DNA from: UBA1794 sp031552405
Lineage (GTDB): Bacteria; Bacteroidota; Bacteroidia; Bacteroidales; Bacteroidaceae
DNA length: 64,000 nt
Assembly (NCBI GenBank): GCA_031552405.1
Contig: JAVBMN010000006.1
Coordinates: 1-64,000, forward strand
Reading direction: 5' to 3'
The position numbers and the translations under genes were made by a program. Under the pieces are notes generated by a model. That model made no database searches. It was not told the DNA's origin and saw only the letters and a program-made list of their open reading frames with translations. Within the stretch, counting starts at the first letter, position 1. Each line of letters starts with the position of its first letter. This document shows, piece after piece, positions 25,450 to 33,894 of this stretch.

Positions 25450-27171
25450 ATGAGAGAGCAGCAAATAGAAGAAATGATCACGGACTTGCGCCGGCACCTT
25501 TTGGACAAGCGGGTTCCTGGAAAGATATGGAGAGGAAGACTTTCTTCCAGCGCCATATCCACATCCGTGTCTGTATTTGCCCTATACATGGCCGACAAAG
25601 ATAAATATGCGGGCCACATCCGGCGAGGAATCGAATGGCTGAAGAGTACCATGCACGAAGACGGCTCTTGGGGAGACACTATCGAAAGCCCTTCCAACCT
25701 GACTGCCACGCTGCTTACCTATGCCTCTCTATGTGCTGTAGGTGAAGCCCCACAACTCGCAAAAGACTACCTGACGACTAAGTTCGGCGGATCTACCGAC
25801 CGCCATATCATCAGAGGTGTGCTTGATTATTATGGGACCGACCTTACATTCTCCGCACCGATCCTGGTAATGTGTGCGTTAGCCGGAATCATCTCCAGCT
25901 GGGATGACATACCGCAATTGCCTTTTGAGCTATCGGTACTGCCCCAGAAAGTTTTCCGTTTCCTCCAACTTCCGGTGGTCAGCTACGCCATCCCTGCATT
26001 GATTGCCGTAGGCATCCTGCGTTACAGGAAAGGAAGAAAAAATGTAGCATCACCTCTGCGCGAGACGTTTGTTCCTAAATCATTGAAAGTCCTCGAAAGC
26101 TTACAGCCGGTACACGGAGGCTTTCTCGAAGCTGCCCCGCTCACTGCCTTCGTGGCCATGTGCATGACCGGTGCCGGATACCGCGAACATATCTCCACCC
26201 AGAAAGGGATCGGCTTCCTGGTCGATACCGTCCGTGAAGACGGCTCATGGCCCATCGACACAGATCTGGCCAACTGGATGACCGCTTTAAGCGTACGCGC
26301 CTTGGAAAATGTGTTAAGTACGGAAGATACACATGAACTTGCCGGCCTTATAAAAGGAAACGCTTTCACCCATGTACATCCCTTCACCGGAGCCAAAGAA
26401 GGCGGCTGGGGATGGACCGACCTGCCCGGAGCAGCTCCCGATGCCGACGATACCGCAGGTGCATTGGTGGCGTTGCATATCCTGCTCGACGGCGTTTACT
26501 GTCCCGAAGCAGGGAAAGGTATCGAATGGCTGCTCGACCTGCAAAATACCGACGGAGGCATGCCCACCTTCTGTAAAGGATGGGGTAAATTGCCTTTCGA
26601 CCGCAGCAGCCCCGATATATCCGCACACTCCCTGTTAGCCTTCCGGTTATGGATGCATGCACTTCCCGGTGAGCTGCAACGCAAGTGCAAAGCTGGTATG
26701 CACCGTATGCTCGGGTGGATGCAAAAGATACAAGCCCCCAACGGTTCGTGGACACCTTTGTGGTTTGGCGACCAGGATGCTGGCGACGAGCGCTCCCCCC
26801 TCTACGCCACAGCTATGACGGTGGAATATTTGGCAGGATCACCGGAACCCGTCGCCCATGAAATGTCGCGTAGAGGAATACAATACATCCTTGCCACGCA
26901 GAACACCGATGGAGGGTGGGGGGGCGCCAAAGAGGTGCCGTCCAAAATAACGCTCACCGCCCGCGCCCTAAGCGCACTGGCATCCTATCCCGACACGGAC
27001 GATGCAGCAATGGCCCGGGCTTTCGATTATCTCTACCGCACATATAAGGAGGGACAGTTATTTCGCGCCGAACCGATCGGACTTTACTTCTCCCGCTTGT
27101 GGTATTCGGAGGAAATGTATAACATTACCTTCGTATTGAATGCACTTAATAAATATCAACTTAATAAATAA
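25450..27171 (+). CDS. Squalene-hopene-cyclase-like class II terpene cyclase
   Basis: A 573-residue two-barrel (beta-gamma) terpene cyclase. The protonating DxDD motif is DADDTA with Asp331-Asp334. QW-type repeats are abundant (EDGSWG, REDGSWP, QNTDGG, PNGSWTPLWFG, QNTDGGWGG), and the N-terminal stretch SSWDDIPQLPFELSVLP matches the conserved squalene-hopene cyclase (SHC) region. It is shorter than typical SHCs (about 630 residues), closer to bacterial class II diterpene cyclases. It should cyclise a linear isoprenoid by protonation; substrate and product are unknown. No membrane-channel insert was checked. It follows a prenyl synthase, which favours a C20-C30 diphosphate or hydrocarbon substrate. 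Confidence 0.82.
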   Translation: MREQQIEEMITDLRRHLLDKRVPGKIWRGRLSSSAISTSVSVFALYMADKDKYAGHIRRGIEWLKSTMHEDGSWGDTIESPSNLTATLLTYASLCAVGEAPQLAKDYLTTKFGGSTDRHIIRGVLDYYGTDLTFSAPILVMCALAGIISSWDDIPQLPFELSVLPQKVFRFLQLPVVSYAIPALIAVGILRYRKGRKNVASPLRETFVPKSLKVLESLQPVHGGFLEAAPLTAFVAMCMTGAGYREHISTQKGIGFLVDTVREDGSWPIDTDLANWMTALSVRALENVLSTEDTHELAGLIKGNAFTHVHPFTGAKEGGWGWTDLPGAAPDADDTAGALVALHILLDGVYCPEAGKGIEWLLDLQNTDGGMPTFCKGWGKLPFDRSSPDISAHSLLAFRLWMHALPGELQRKCKAGMHRMLGWMQKIQAPNGSWTPLWFGDQDAGDERSPLYATAMTVEYLAGSPEPVAHEMSRRGIQYILATQNTDGGWGGAKEVPSKITLTARALSALASYPDTDDAAMARAFDYLYRTYKEGQLFRAEPIGLYFSRLWYSEEMYNITFVLNALNKYQLNK

Positions 27172-27176
27172 TGGTT

Positions 27177-28388
27177 ATGAAGAAAAAGCTTATTATCGCA
27201 GCCTCCCTTACCTTTTCCATCTTGTCGCTGTCGGCACAAGACGTGATACAATGGCGCGGCGCAAACCGCTCCGGAATCTACAACGAAACCGGCCTGCTGA
27301 AATCGTGGCCCGCCGAAGGCCCCACCATGCTCTGGCAGTACGACCAGTTGGGCGAAGGATACTCGTCCGCCGCCATTGCCAACGGAAAGATCTATATCAC
27401 CGGTTCCATCGACGGGCAGGGAACCCTGTTTGTGCTTGACATGAACGGAAAGCTCTTCACTAAGAAAGTATACGGTAAGGAATGGACCACCAATTACGTC
27501 GGCGCCCGCTGCACCCCCACCATCAGCGAGGGAAAAATATACCTCTACAGCGGCGAGGGTAACTTGGTATGTATGGACCAAGCCACACTCGACATTCTTT
27601 GGACAAAAAGTATCATCACCGATTTTCAGGGAGAAAACCTACGCTTTGGCATCAGCGAATCGCCACTGGTGGTAGATGATAAGGTAATTATCACTCCAGG
27701 CAAAGTAAACAATGTAGTAGCATTGGACAAAAAGACAGGAAAGGTAATCTGGACCTGCAAAGGAGAGGGAGACCTTGCCGCCTACTGCTCGCCCCTGTAT
27801 CTGGGCGACCAGAAAGTTCCACAGATTGTGACCATCATGGGCAAACATGTATTGGGCATCGATGCAAAAACCGGTGAAAAACTCTGGTCGCACGCCTACA
27901 ACAACCAGCGCGACATTCACCCCAACACCCCTATATATGCCGATAATATGCTGCTGTGCGTATACGGCTATGGCAAAGGTTCTATTATGCTGCGCCTCTC
28001 GGACGGCGGTCGCAAGGTGGAACAGGTGTGGGAAAACCAGGAGCTTGATTCTAAATTCGGTGGAGCAGTGAAGATAGGCGACTACGCGTATGCTTCGGGC
28101 GACAACAACCGGTACTGGTTTTGCGTAGACTGGAAAACCGGCAATACCAAATATAAAGAAAAAGGCCTGGCCATGGGCAACGTTATTTACGCCGACGGAA
28201 TGCTGTACTGCTACTCCGACAAGGGAGAAATGGCACTTGTGAAGGCAACTCCCGAGAAATTTGATATCGTCAGCCAATTTCCCATTACCCTGGGCACCGA
28301 GCAGCACTGGGCACACACCGTCATCCACAAAGGAGTGCTGTACGTGCGACACGGCAATACACTGATGGCATACACTATTAAGAAATAG
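27177..28388 (+). CDS. Exported PQQ-like beta-propeller protein 1
   Basis: A 403-residue protein with a signal peptide (MKKKLIIAASLTFSILSLSAQ) followed by a propeller of PQQ-binding-like repeats. The repeats are recognised by recurring blade ends such as VYGKEWTTNYVGARCTP, LVCMDQATLDILW and VVALDKKTGKVIW. It lacks the catalytic cluster and vicinal Cys pair of true PQQ dehydrogenases, so it is probably a scaffold like BamB or a redox-neutral binding protein. The ATG at 27177 gives the clean signal peptide; an ATG at 27171 overlaps the cyclase stop. It is a tandem paralogue of the next gene. Confidence 0.85.
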   Translation: MKKKLIIAASLTFSILSLSAQDVIQWRGANRSGIYNETGLLKSWPAEGPTMLWQYDQLGEGYSSAAIANGKIYITGSIDGQGTLFVLDMNGKLFTKKVYGKEWTTNYVGARCTPTISEGKIYLYSGEGNLVCMDQATLDILWTKSIITDFQGENLRFGISESPLVVDDKVIITPGKVNNVVALDKKTGKVIWTCKGEGDLAAYCSPLYLGDQKVPQIVTIMGKHVLGIDAKTGEKLWSHAYNNQRDIHPNTPIYADNMLLCVYGYGKGSIMLRLSDGGRKVEQVWENQELDSKFGGAVKIGDYAYASGDNNRYWFCVDWKTGNTKYKEKGLAMGNVIYADGMLYCYSDKGEMALVKATPEKFDIVSQFPITLGTEQHWAHTVIHKGVLYVRHGNTLMAYTIKK

Positions 28389-28407
28389 CTTCTAAAGACA
28401 AGGAGAT

Positions 28408-29607
28408 ATGAAAAGAAGCATCTTATTGATTGTACTCTTGAGCTTTATTTTATGTGCAAGAGCACAGATCGGATGGCGAAATGACCATACCGGGATATAT
28501 AACGAAACCGGCCTGATGAAATCCTGGCCGACAGGTGGCCCTGAGATGCTTTGGCATTTCGATGGATTGGGTTTCGGGTTCTCATCTGTCTCGATAGACC
28601 AAGAGAAATTGTTTGTGACTGGGTTTACCGATGCAAAAGGGTATCTGTATGTATTGGATACGAATGGTAAACTGCTGAACAAAGTAGAATACGGTACCGA
28701 ATATACCGGTGATAATTTTACCGGCACACGCAGTACGGCTATTCCTCACGAAGGAAAGGTGTATATCGTAAGCGGAATAGCCGAATTGTATTGCTTCGAT
28801 ATGCATACCCTGAAACTGCTGTGGAAGAAGAACTACGCGACGGATTATGGCGCCGAAAACACCAAACATGGCTGGAATGGACCACCGCTGATCATTGGCG
28901 AAAAACTCATCATTGCACCGGGAGGCCCTACACACAATGTCCTTGCGTTGAATAAAAACACGGGTGATATCATCTGGACTTCCGAGGGAATGAAAGGTAT
29001 ATCGGGATACGGAACGCCTATCTTTCTTAAGGATCAGAAAGTGCCGCAAATTGTCATTATGATGGGCGATCAGATTCTCGGATTGGATGTGGCAAATGGA
29101 AAGATGCTTTGGTCATACGATCATACGAATCGCTTCCATGAACACCCTAACACGCCGGTGTACAGTGACAATAAGCTTCTCTTTATGAGCGCCTACGGAC
29201 AAGGCGCCCTCATGCTGCAACTGAGCGATGGCGGCAGGAAGGTAGCGCCTGTCTGGGAAATGAAGGAACTGAGCCATACCACCGGACACATGATGAAATC
29301 CGGAGATTACATCTACGGCCCCGGAAACAAAACGAACTGGTATTGTATGGATTGGCACACAGGAAAAGTCATGTATTCCGACAATACAATAGCCGTGGGT
29401 AATATCATCGCCGCCGACGGCTTATTGTATTGCTATTCTGAAAAAGGGGATATGGCATTGGTAAAACCGAATCCAGAAAAATTCGACCTCATCAGCCAGT
29501 TTAAGATCACGCTGGGAACCGAACAACACTGGGCGCACACCGTCATTTATAAAGGAGTAATGTATGTACGCCATGGAGATACGCTGATGGCATACAAGAT
29601 AAAATAG
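28408..29607 (+). CDS. Exported PQQ-like beta-propeller protein 2
   Basis: A 399-residue secreted propeller closely similar to the preceding gene. Shared landmarks are IYNETGLMKSWPTGGP near the start, LNKNTGDIIWTSEG in the middle and LGTEQHWAHTVIYKG near the end. The signal peptide is MKRSILLIVLLSFILCARAQ. The two genes look like a tandem duplication that has since diverged. No PQQ-dehydrogenase catalytic residues are evident. Confidence 0.85.
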   Translation: MKRSILLIVLLSFILCARAQIGWRNDHTGIYNETGLMKSWPTGGPEMLWHFDGLGFGFSSVSIDQEKLFVTGFTDAKGYLYVLDTNGKLLNKVEYGTEYTGDNFTGTRSTAIPHEGKVYIVSGIAELYCFDMHTLKLLWKKNYATDYGAENTKHGWNGPPLIIGEKLIIAPGGPTHNVLALNKNTGDIIWTSEGMKGISGYGTPIFLKDQKVPQIVIMMGDQILGLDVANGKMLWSYDHTNRFHEHPNTPVYSDNKLLFMSAYGQGALMLQLSDGGRKVAPVWEMKELSHTTGHMMKSGDYIYGPGNKTNWYCMDWHTGKVMYSDNTIAVGNIIAADGLLYCYSEKGDMALVKPNPEKFDLISQFKITLGTEQHWAHTVIYKGVMYVRHGDTLMAYKIK

Positions 29608-29618
29608 AAAGAATACTG

Positions 29619-31052
29619 TTGGAACCAAAAAGGATAATACTAGCCGTCACCGCCCTAGTGGTGCTTCTGTATACCGGTATTATTATCGGGTGGCACATCT
29701 ATGCCCCTCGCGAGGATCTTATTATCCAGGCCCCCGGAGCCGACAACCGTCCCGAAGGCACCACCCGTGCAGCCAACGATGTAGTGATTGGCGAGTTCTT
29801 CATGAAGTATGAGACGGAGAAACCAGCAGTGAATACTGCCTACACCGGTAAATGGAGCAGCTTCCGGGGTGAGCAAGTCAATAACATCATCCGCACCGCA
29901 GAAACCCTCAATACCGGTACCGTAGAATACCCCGTGTTGTGGAGTATCGAAACCGGCGAAGGGCATGCCGCACCGGTCATCTACAACGGACGTGTGTATA
30001 TTCTTGATTACAATGAACAGCTAAGTTCGGATGCCCTGCGCTGCTTCTCGCTCGAAAGCGGACAGGAGCTCTGGCGTAGGTGGTACCGAGTGTCCATCAA
30101 GCGCAACCACGGCTTTTCACGTACTGTGCCTGCTGTGGGCGATGAGTACATCATCACCATCGGCCCGGAGGGCCATGTAATGTGTTGCGACCCCGTGACG
30201 GGCGACCTGAAATGGTCGCTCGATATGCAGAAAGAGTACAAAACCGAAGTCCCCTTCTGGTACACCGGCCAATGCCCGCGGGTAGACAATGGCATCCTTA
30301 TCCTTGCCCCTTCCGGACAGGAAACTCTGCTGGCTGGGCTGGATTGCCTCACTGGCGAGGTGCGCTGGACTACCCCCAACACGGTGGGCTACAAAATGTC
30401 GCACTCATCTGTCATGCCCATGACGTTAGGCGGAAAGCGGACCTACGTCTATATTGGCGTGGGCGGTATCTGCGGCGTATCGGCCGAGGAGAGCGACCGG
30501 GGAACGCTTCTGTGGGATGCCTCCAAATGGCAACCCTCGGTGGTGGCACCTTCTCCCCTCCAGGTATCTCCCAACCAACTATTTATGGTGGCCGGATACG
30601 GTTCCGGAGGAGCGATGCTGCGTGTAGACCGCGCAGGCAATAAATGGACAGCCACTGTGACCGACCAGTGTAAACCCGCTGAAGGGCTGGCGAGCGAACA
30701 GCAAACGCCGATATTCTATAATAATATGATTATCAGCATTATGCCCAAAGATGGAGGCGCCAACCGCGGCAAGCTGGTGTGCTGCCTCCCATCCAACCTG
30801 CGGAAACCCATCTGGACCTCCGCTGCCGACGAGCGTTTTGGCCTCGGCCCCTATATCCTTATCAATAATAATCTGTTTGTCTTTAAGGACGACGGTGAAT
30901 TGTATGTGTATGAGGTTGGCCAGCAGGGTATGAAGCTTTTGAAGAAACAACGCATCATGGATGGCACCGATGCCTGGGGGCCTATGGCTTATGCAGACGG
31001 GATGCTGATTGTGCGGGATGCGCACGTGGTTAAATGTCTCAAAATAATATAG
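29619..31052 (+). CDS. Membrane-anchored PQQ-like beta-propeller protein 3
   Basis: A 477-residue protein with an N-terminal membrane segment (IILAVTALVVLLYTGIIIGW) and a PQQ-like propeller facing the periplasm (GQELWRRWYRV, VMCCDPVTGDLKW, LLAGLDCLTGEVRW). The start is TTG at 29619; no in-frame ATG precedes the membrane helix, so this non-ATG start is needed to keep the anchor. Several cysteines (MCCD, GLDC, CGVS, VCCLPS) could pair or bind metal. It follows the tandem propellers by 11 bases. Confidence 0.78.
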   Translation: MEPKRIILAVTALVVLLYTGIIIGWHIYAPREDLIIQAPGADNRPEGTTRAANDVVIGEFFMKYETEKPAVNTAYTGKWSSFRGEQVNNIIRTAETLNTGTVEYPVLWSIETGEGHAAPVIYNGRVYILDYNEQLSSDALRCFSLESGQELWRRWYRVSIKRNHGFSRTVPAVGDEYIITIGPEGHVMCCDPVTGDLKWSLDMQKEYKTEVPFWYTGQCPRVDNGILILAPSGQETLLAGLDCLTGEVRWTTPNTVGYKMSHSSVMPMTLGGKRTYVYIGVGGICGVSAEESDRGTLLWDASKWQPSVVAPSPLQVSPNQLFMVAGYGSGGAMLRVDRAGNKWTATVTDQCKPAEGLASEQQTPIFYNNMIISIMPKDGGANRGKLVCCLPSNLRKPIWTSAADERFGLGPYILINNNLFVFKDDGELYVYEVGQQGMKLLKKQRIMDGTDAWGPMAYADGMLIVRDAHVVKCLKII

Positions 31053-31053
31053 C

Positions 31054-32067
31054 ATGAAGAAGAACAAGATAACTCGTAGAGAATTCGTGCAGATTTGCGG
31101 CTCGATACTGGCAGGAGGCAGCATATTGGGAGTCTCGGCATTACTGCTGTCCAAAAGAGGGAATCCGAACCTGGCGGAAATAGGCACACGCTACCCTGGC
31201 CACGATACGGCTGCCATCACATCGCCCTACAGGCTGACGGCGGCATTCAACATTCCCGGCCACATTGAAGCTTTCGAAATATACGGCGATAAACTGATTG
31301 CTGCCGCTGCTAATACCGTCTATATTTACGACCTGAACGGTGTGTTGCTGAACACCTTCGCCATTGGCAGCAACTTGCGCGATATAGCGGCAGACGGCGG
31401 TCTCATTTATCTGCTGTTCTCTACCCGCATCGAAGTCTACAACGACCGTGGTGAATGGATTCGCGGCTGGGAGGCATGCAGTCCTGAGTCTGACTATTGT
31501 TCGCTGGCCATCGCCCCTGGCGCCGTTTTCGTGACCGATACAGCGGCGAAGAACATTTGCAAATATACCACCGAGGGCGGCTTTCTAAAGTTCATCCAAA
31601 GCCCCAACCGTTTCATCATACCCAGCTATTCGTTTGGTATCACCTACGTCGATGGCGTGATTTATTGTTCCAACTCCGGGCGGCATCTGGTGGAAAGCTA
31701 CACGCTTGACGGCGAGTACATCGGTTCGTTCGGAAAATCAGGAAATGAGGCCGGTACCTTCTGCGGATGCTGCAATCCTGTTCACCTGGCGCATACAGCC
31801 TCGGGAGAAATTATCACCTCGGAGAAAGGGAGTCCACGAATCAGTTGCTACAGCCCCAACGGGGAGTTCCACAGTATTCTACTAGACGATAAAGCGCTGG
31901 GTGGCGGCAATGCGGCTTACGATATAAAGGTGGCCGGCGACCGGCTCTTCGTGGCCGGCAAGAACAGGATAGCCACCTACCGGTACGATAAAACGTTAGC
32001 GGGCAAGAGTGCATGTGCCGTTTGCGGGGTAAACAATTGCCCGTTGCAGAAAGGAGTGACTCTATGA
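31054..32067 (+). CDS. Exported NHL-like beta-propeller with Cys-rich motifs
   Basis: A 337-residue protein with a twin-arginine-like signal (TRREFVQICGSILAGGSILG) and NHL/6-bladed propeller repeats (VYIYDLNGVLLNTFAIG, ICKYTTEGGFLKF, VESYTLDGEYIGSFGKSGNEAG in parts). Two cysteine motifs stand out: CGCC in the fourth blade (TFCGCCNPVHLAH) and a C-terminal CAVCGVNNC. They resemble a metal or iron-sulfur site, which would explain use of the Tat route for a folded cofactor protein. Its ATGA overlap with the next gene couples it to the exported ferredoxin. Confidence 0.75.
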   Translation: MKKNKITRREFVQICGSILAGGSILGVSALLLSKRGNPNLAEIGTRYPGHDTAAITSPYRLTAAFNIPGHIEAFEIYGDKLIAAAANTVYIYDLNGVLLNTFAIGSNLRDIAADGGLIYLLFSTRIEVYNDRGEWIRGWEACSPESDYCSLAIAPGAVFVTDTAAKNICKYTTEGGFLKFIQSPNRFIIPSYSFGITYVDGVIYCSNSGRHLVESYTLDGEYIGSFGKSGNEAGTFCGCCNPVHLAHTASGEIITSEKGSPRISCYSPNGEFHSILLDDKALGGGNAAYDIKVAGDRLFVAGKNRIATYRYDKTLAGKSACAVCGVNNCPLQKGVTL

Positions 32068-32636
32068 GAACAAACGACGAAAACAAAAACAGCCCTATCG
32101 AGCGCCGTAAGTTCCTGCGAATGTTGAGTTCGATTGTAGCCGGAGGAAGTATACTAGCCATTGGCGGCGCGCTTACACATAAAGCAATAGGGAAGGAGGC
32201 AACCTGTTACTGGCAGATAGACCCGCAGAAGTGTACCCAGTGCGGGCGTTGTGAAACACATTGTGTGCTGCCTGTTTCTGCCGTAAAATGTATCCATGCC
32301 AACAAGGTTTGCGGATACTGCGATCTTTGTGGGGGGTATTACCGCAGCAATGTGAAGGAACTCAACACAGCCGCCGAGAACCTGATGTGCCCCACCGGAG
32401 CCATCGAGCGCAAATTTGTGGAAGACCCTTATTTCGAATATACCATCAACGAAGCGCTGTGCAACGGCTGCGGCAAATGCGTCAAGGGATGTGGCTCTTT
32501 TGGCAACGGTTCACTCTACCTACAGATCAAACGCGACCTGTGTAAGGATTGTAACGAATGCAAGATAGCTACAGTATGCCCTGCGAATGCGATAACACGA
32601 GTACCGTTGAACTTTGCCTATAAACTGAAAGACTGA
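32064..32636 (+). CDS. Exported NapG-like polyferredoxin
   Basis: A 190-residue protein from the ATG at 32064. The N-terminus (ERRKFLRMLSSIVAGGSIL) is twin-arginine-like with a hydrophobic core. Four cysteine clusters follow: CTQCGRCETHC, CGYCDLC, CNGCGKCVKGC and CKDCNECKIATVCP, so it can bind up to four 4Fe-4S centres, as NapG and MauM-type ferredoxins do. It would accept electrons from the membrane polyferredoxin encoded two bases downstream and pass them to a periplasmic partner, probably one of the propeller proteins. Confidence 0.85.
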   Translation: MRTNDENKNSPIERRKFLRMLSSIVAGGSILAIGGALTHKAIGKEATCYWQIDPQKCTQCGRCETHCVLPVSAVKCIHANKVCGYCDLCGGYYRSNVKELNTAAENLMCPTGAIERKFVEDPYFEYTINEALCNGCGKCVKGCGSFGNGSLYLQIKRDLCKDCNECKIATVCPANAITRVPLNFAYKLKD

Positions 32637-32638
32637 AG

Positions 32639-33892
32639 ATGAAGAAACTGTTATATACCTGTATGTCTACGCTGTCTCTCGGAACGGTAAATGCTCAAAA
32701 TAGGTTTCCTAAACCCGATTTCGAGTCGGGCTACCAATATCCGGATATCACCTATGCCATTCCCAACGAAGCGCTGTGGACAACTGTGGATATCCTCCTG
32801 CTCGTACTGCTGATGAGCATCGTGGCCTGGGCGGTAATTAGGAAGCGTACCCGCCAACCCATCGTCTGGGTTTCCATTATATCGGTAGCCTATTTCGGTT
32901 TCTTCCGCAGTGGATGCGTTTGCAGTATCGGTTCCATACAGAATATTTCATTGGCACTGGTGGACAGTACCTACGTGCTGCCAGTGTCGGTATTCCTATT
33001 CTTCATACTGCCTGTTCTGTTTGCCTTTCTGTTCGGCAGGGTATTCTGCGCTGGCGTCTGTCCATTCGGAGCCTTGCAGGAGCTGGTCAACTTAAAAAAT
33101 TACCAGTTGCCCCGGGCGCTGACGGCCGTGCTCAGTATGATTCCCTGGTTTTACCTTATCTTCGCCATACTCTATGCCGTTACGCGAAGCAGCTTTATCA
33201 TCTGCCGGTTCGATCCGTTCATCGGTATCTTCCGTTTGGGTGGCGACATCGGGCTGATACTCTTTAGCGTGCTGTTGCTCATTGCTTCTATATTCACCGG
33301 GAGGCCCTTCTGCCGTTTCCTTTGTCCTTACGGTGCGCTGCTCAGCCTTTTCTCGCGCGTATCCATCTGGAAAGCAGAGCTAACAAGCAAATCCTGCATT
33401 AATTGCCAGCTTTGTCACAACGCCTGTCCGGTAGATGCCATCCGTCCACCCTATGAGAACAAGGTGAAAGAGAGCCGTGCACAGGGAGTCAGACGAATAG
33501 CCAATTACTTCATCATCCTGCCGTTGCTGATTGCTGTGGGGGCCTTCCTGATGCAATCGGTTAGTGGCAACCTGAGCCGGGGCCACAAAGATGTGCAGCT
33601 GTATGACCTGGCAATGCAGTATGAGGCGCATTCCGGGGATGCTCTTCCGGTAGAACTCGAAGCCTTTTACGGACAAGGCGGAACACTGGAAGGAATTACG
33701 CAAAGGTATAATGTGGTGCAATCGGACTTCAGGATCTATGCTGCTATCGCCGGCGCGCTTGTTGGGCTGGTGATAGGATTAAGCCTTATCAACCTGTCGG
33801 TGAAGCGTACGCGCTGTCAGTACGAAATAGACCATGCCGCCTGCGTGGCATGTGCCAGATGTTTTAGCTATTGTCCGCAAAATAAAATGTAA
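32639..33892 (+). CDS. NapH/NosR-like membrane polyferredoxin
   Basis: A 417-residue integral membrane iron-sulfur protein. It has a short signal-like start, then five to six helices (VDILLLVLLMSIVAWAVI, VFLFFILPVLFAFLFG and others) with the FMN/quinol-type CxxxCP pairs of the NapH family (CAGVCPFGALQE and CRFLCPYGALL). Two ferredoxin clusters complete it: CINCQLCHNACP and CVACARCFSYCP. Between them lies a periplasmic stretch (about residues 300-380). It should move electrons across the inner membrane, either from the NADH module on the cytoplasmic side or from quinol, to the exported NapG-like partner. Two bases follow before the next gene. Confidence 0.87.
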   Translation: MKKLLYTCMSTLSLGTVNAQNRFPKPDFESGYQYPDITYAIPNEALWTTVDILLLVLLMSIVAWAVIRKRTRQPIVWVSIISVAYFGFFRSGCVCSIGSIQNISLALVDSTYVLPVSVFLFFILPVLFAFLFGRVFCAGVCPFGALQELVNLKNYQLPRALTAVLSMIPWFYLIFAILYAVTRSSFIICRFDPFIGIFRLGGDIGLILFSVLLLIASIFTGRPFCRFLCPYGALLSLFSRVSIWKAELTSKSCINCQLCHNACPVDAIRPPYENKVKESRAQGVRRIANYFIILPLLIAVGAFLMQSVSGNLSRGHKDVQLYDLAMQYEAHSGDALPVELEAFYGQGGTLEGITQRYNVVQSDFRIYAAIAGALVGLVIGLSLINLSVKRTRCQYEIDHAACVACARCFSYCPQNKM

Positions 33893-33894
33893 TA

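Noticed and set aside
21964..27171. Ordinary hopanoid pathway
   Set aside because: Only a cyclase-like and an HpnH-like gene are present; squalene synthesis (hpnC/D/E) and later hpn genes are missing, and a prenyl synthase precedes instead.
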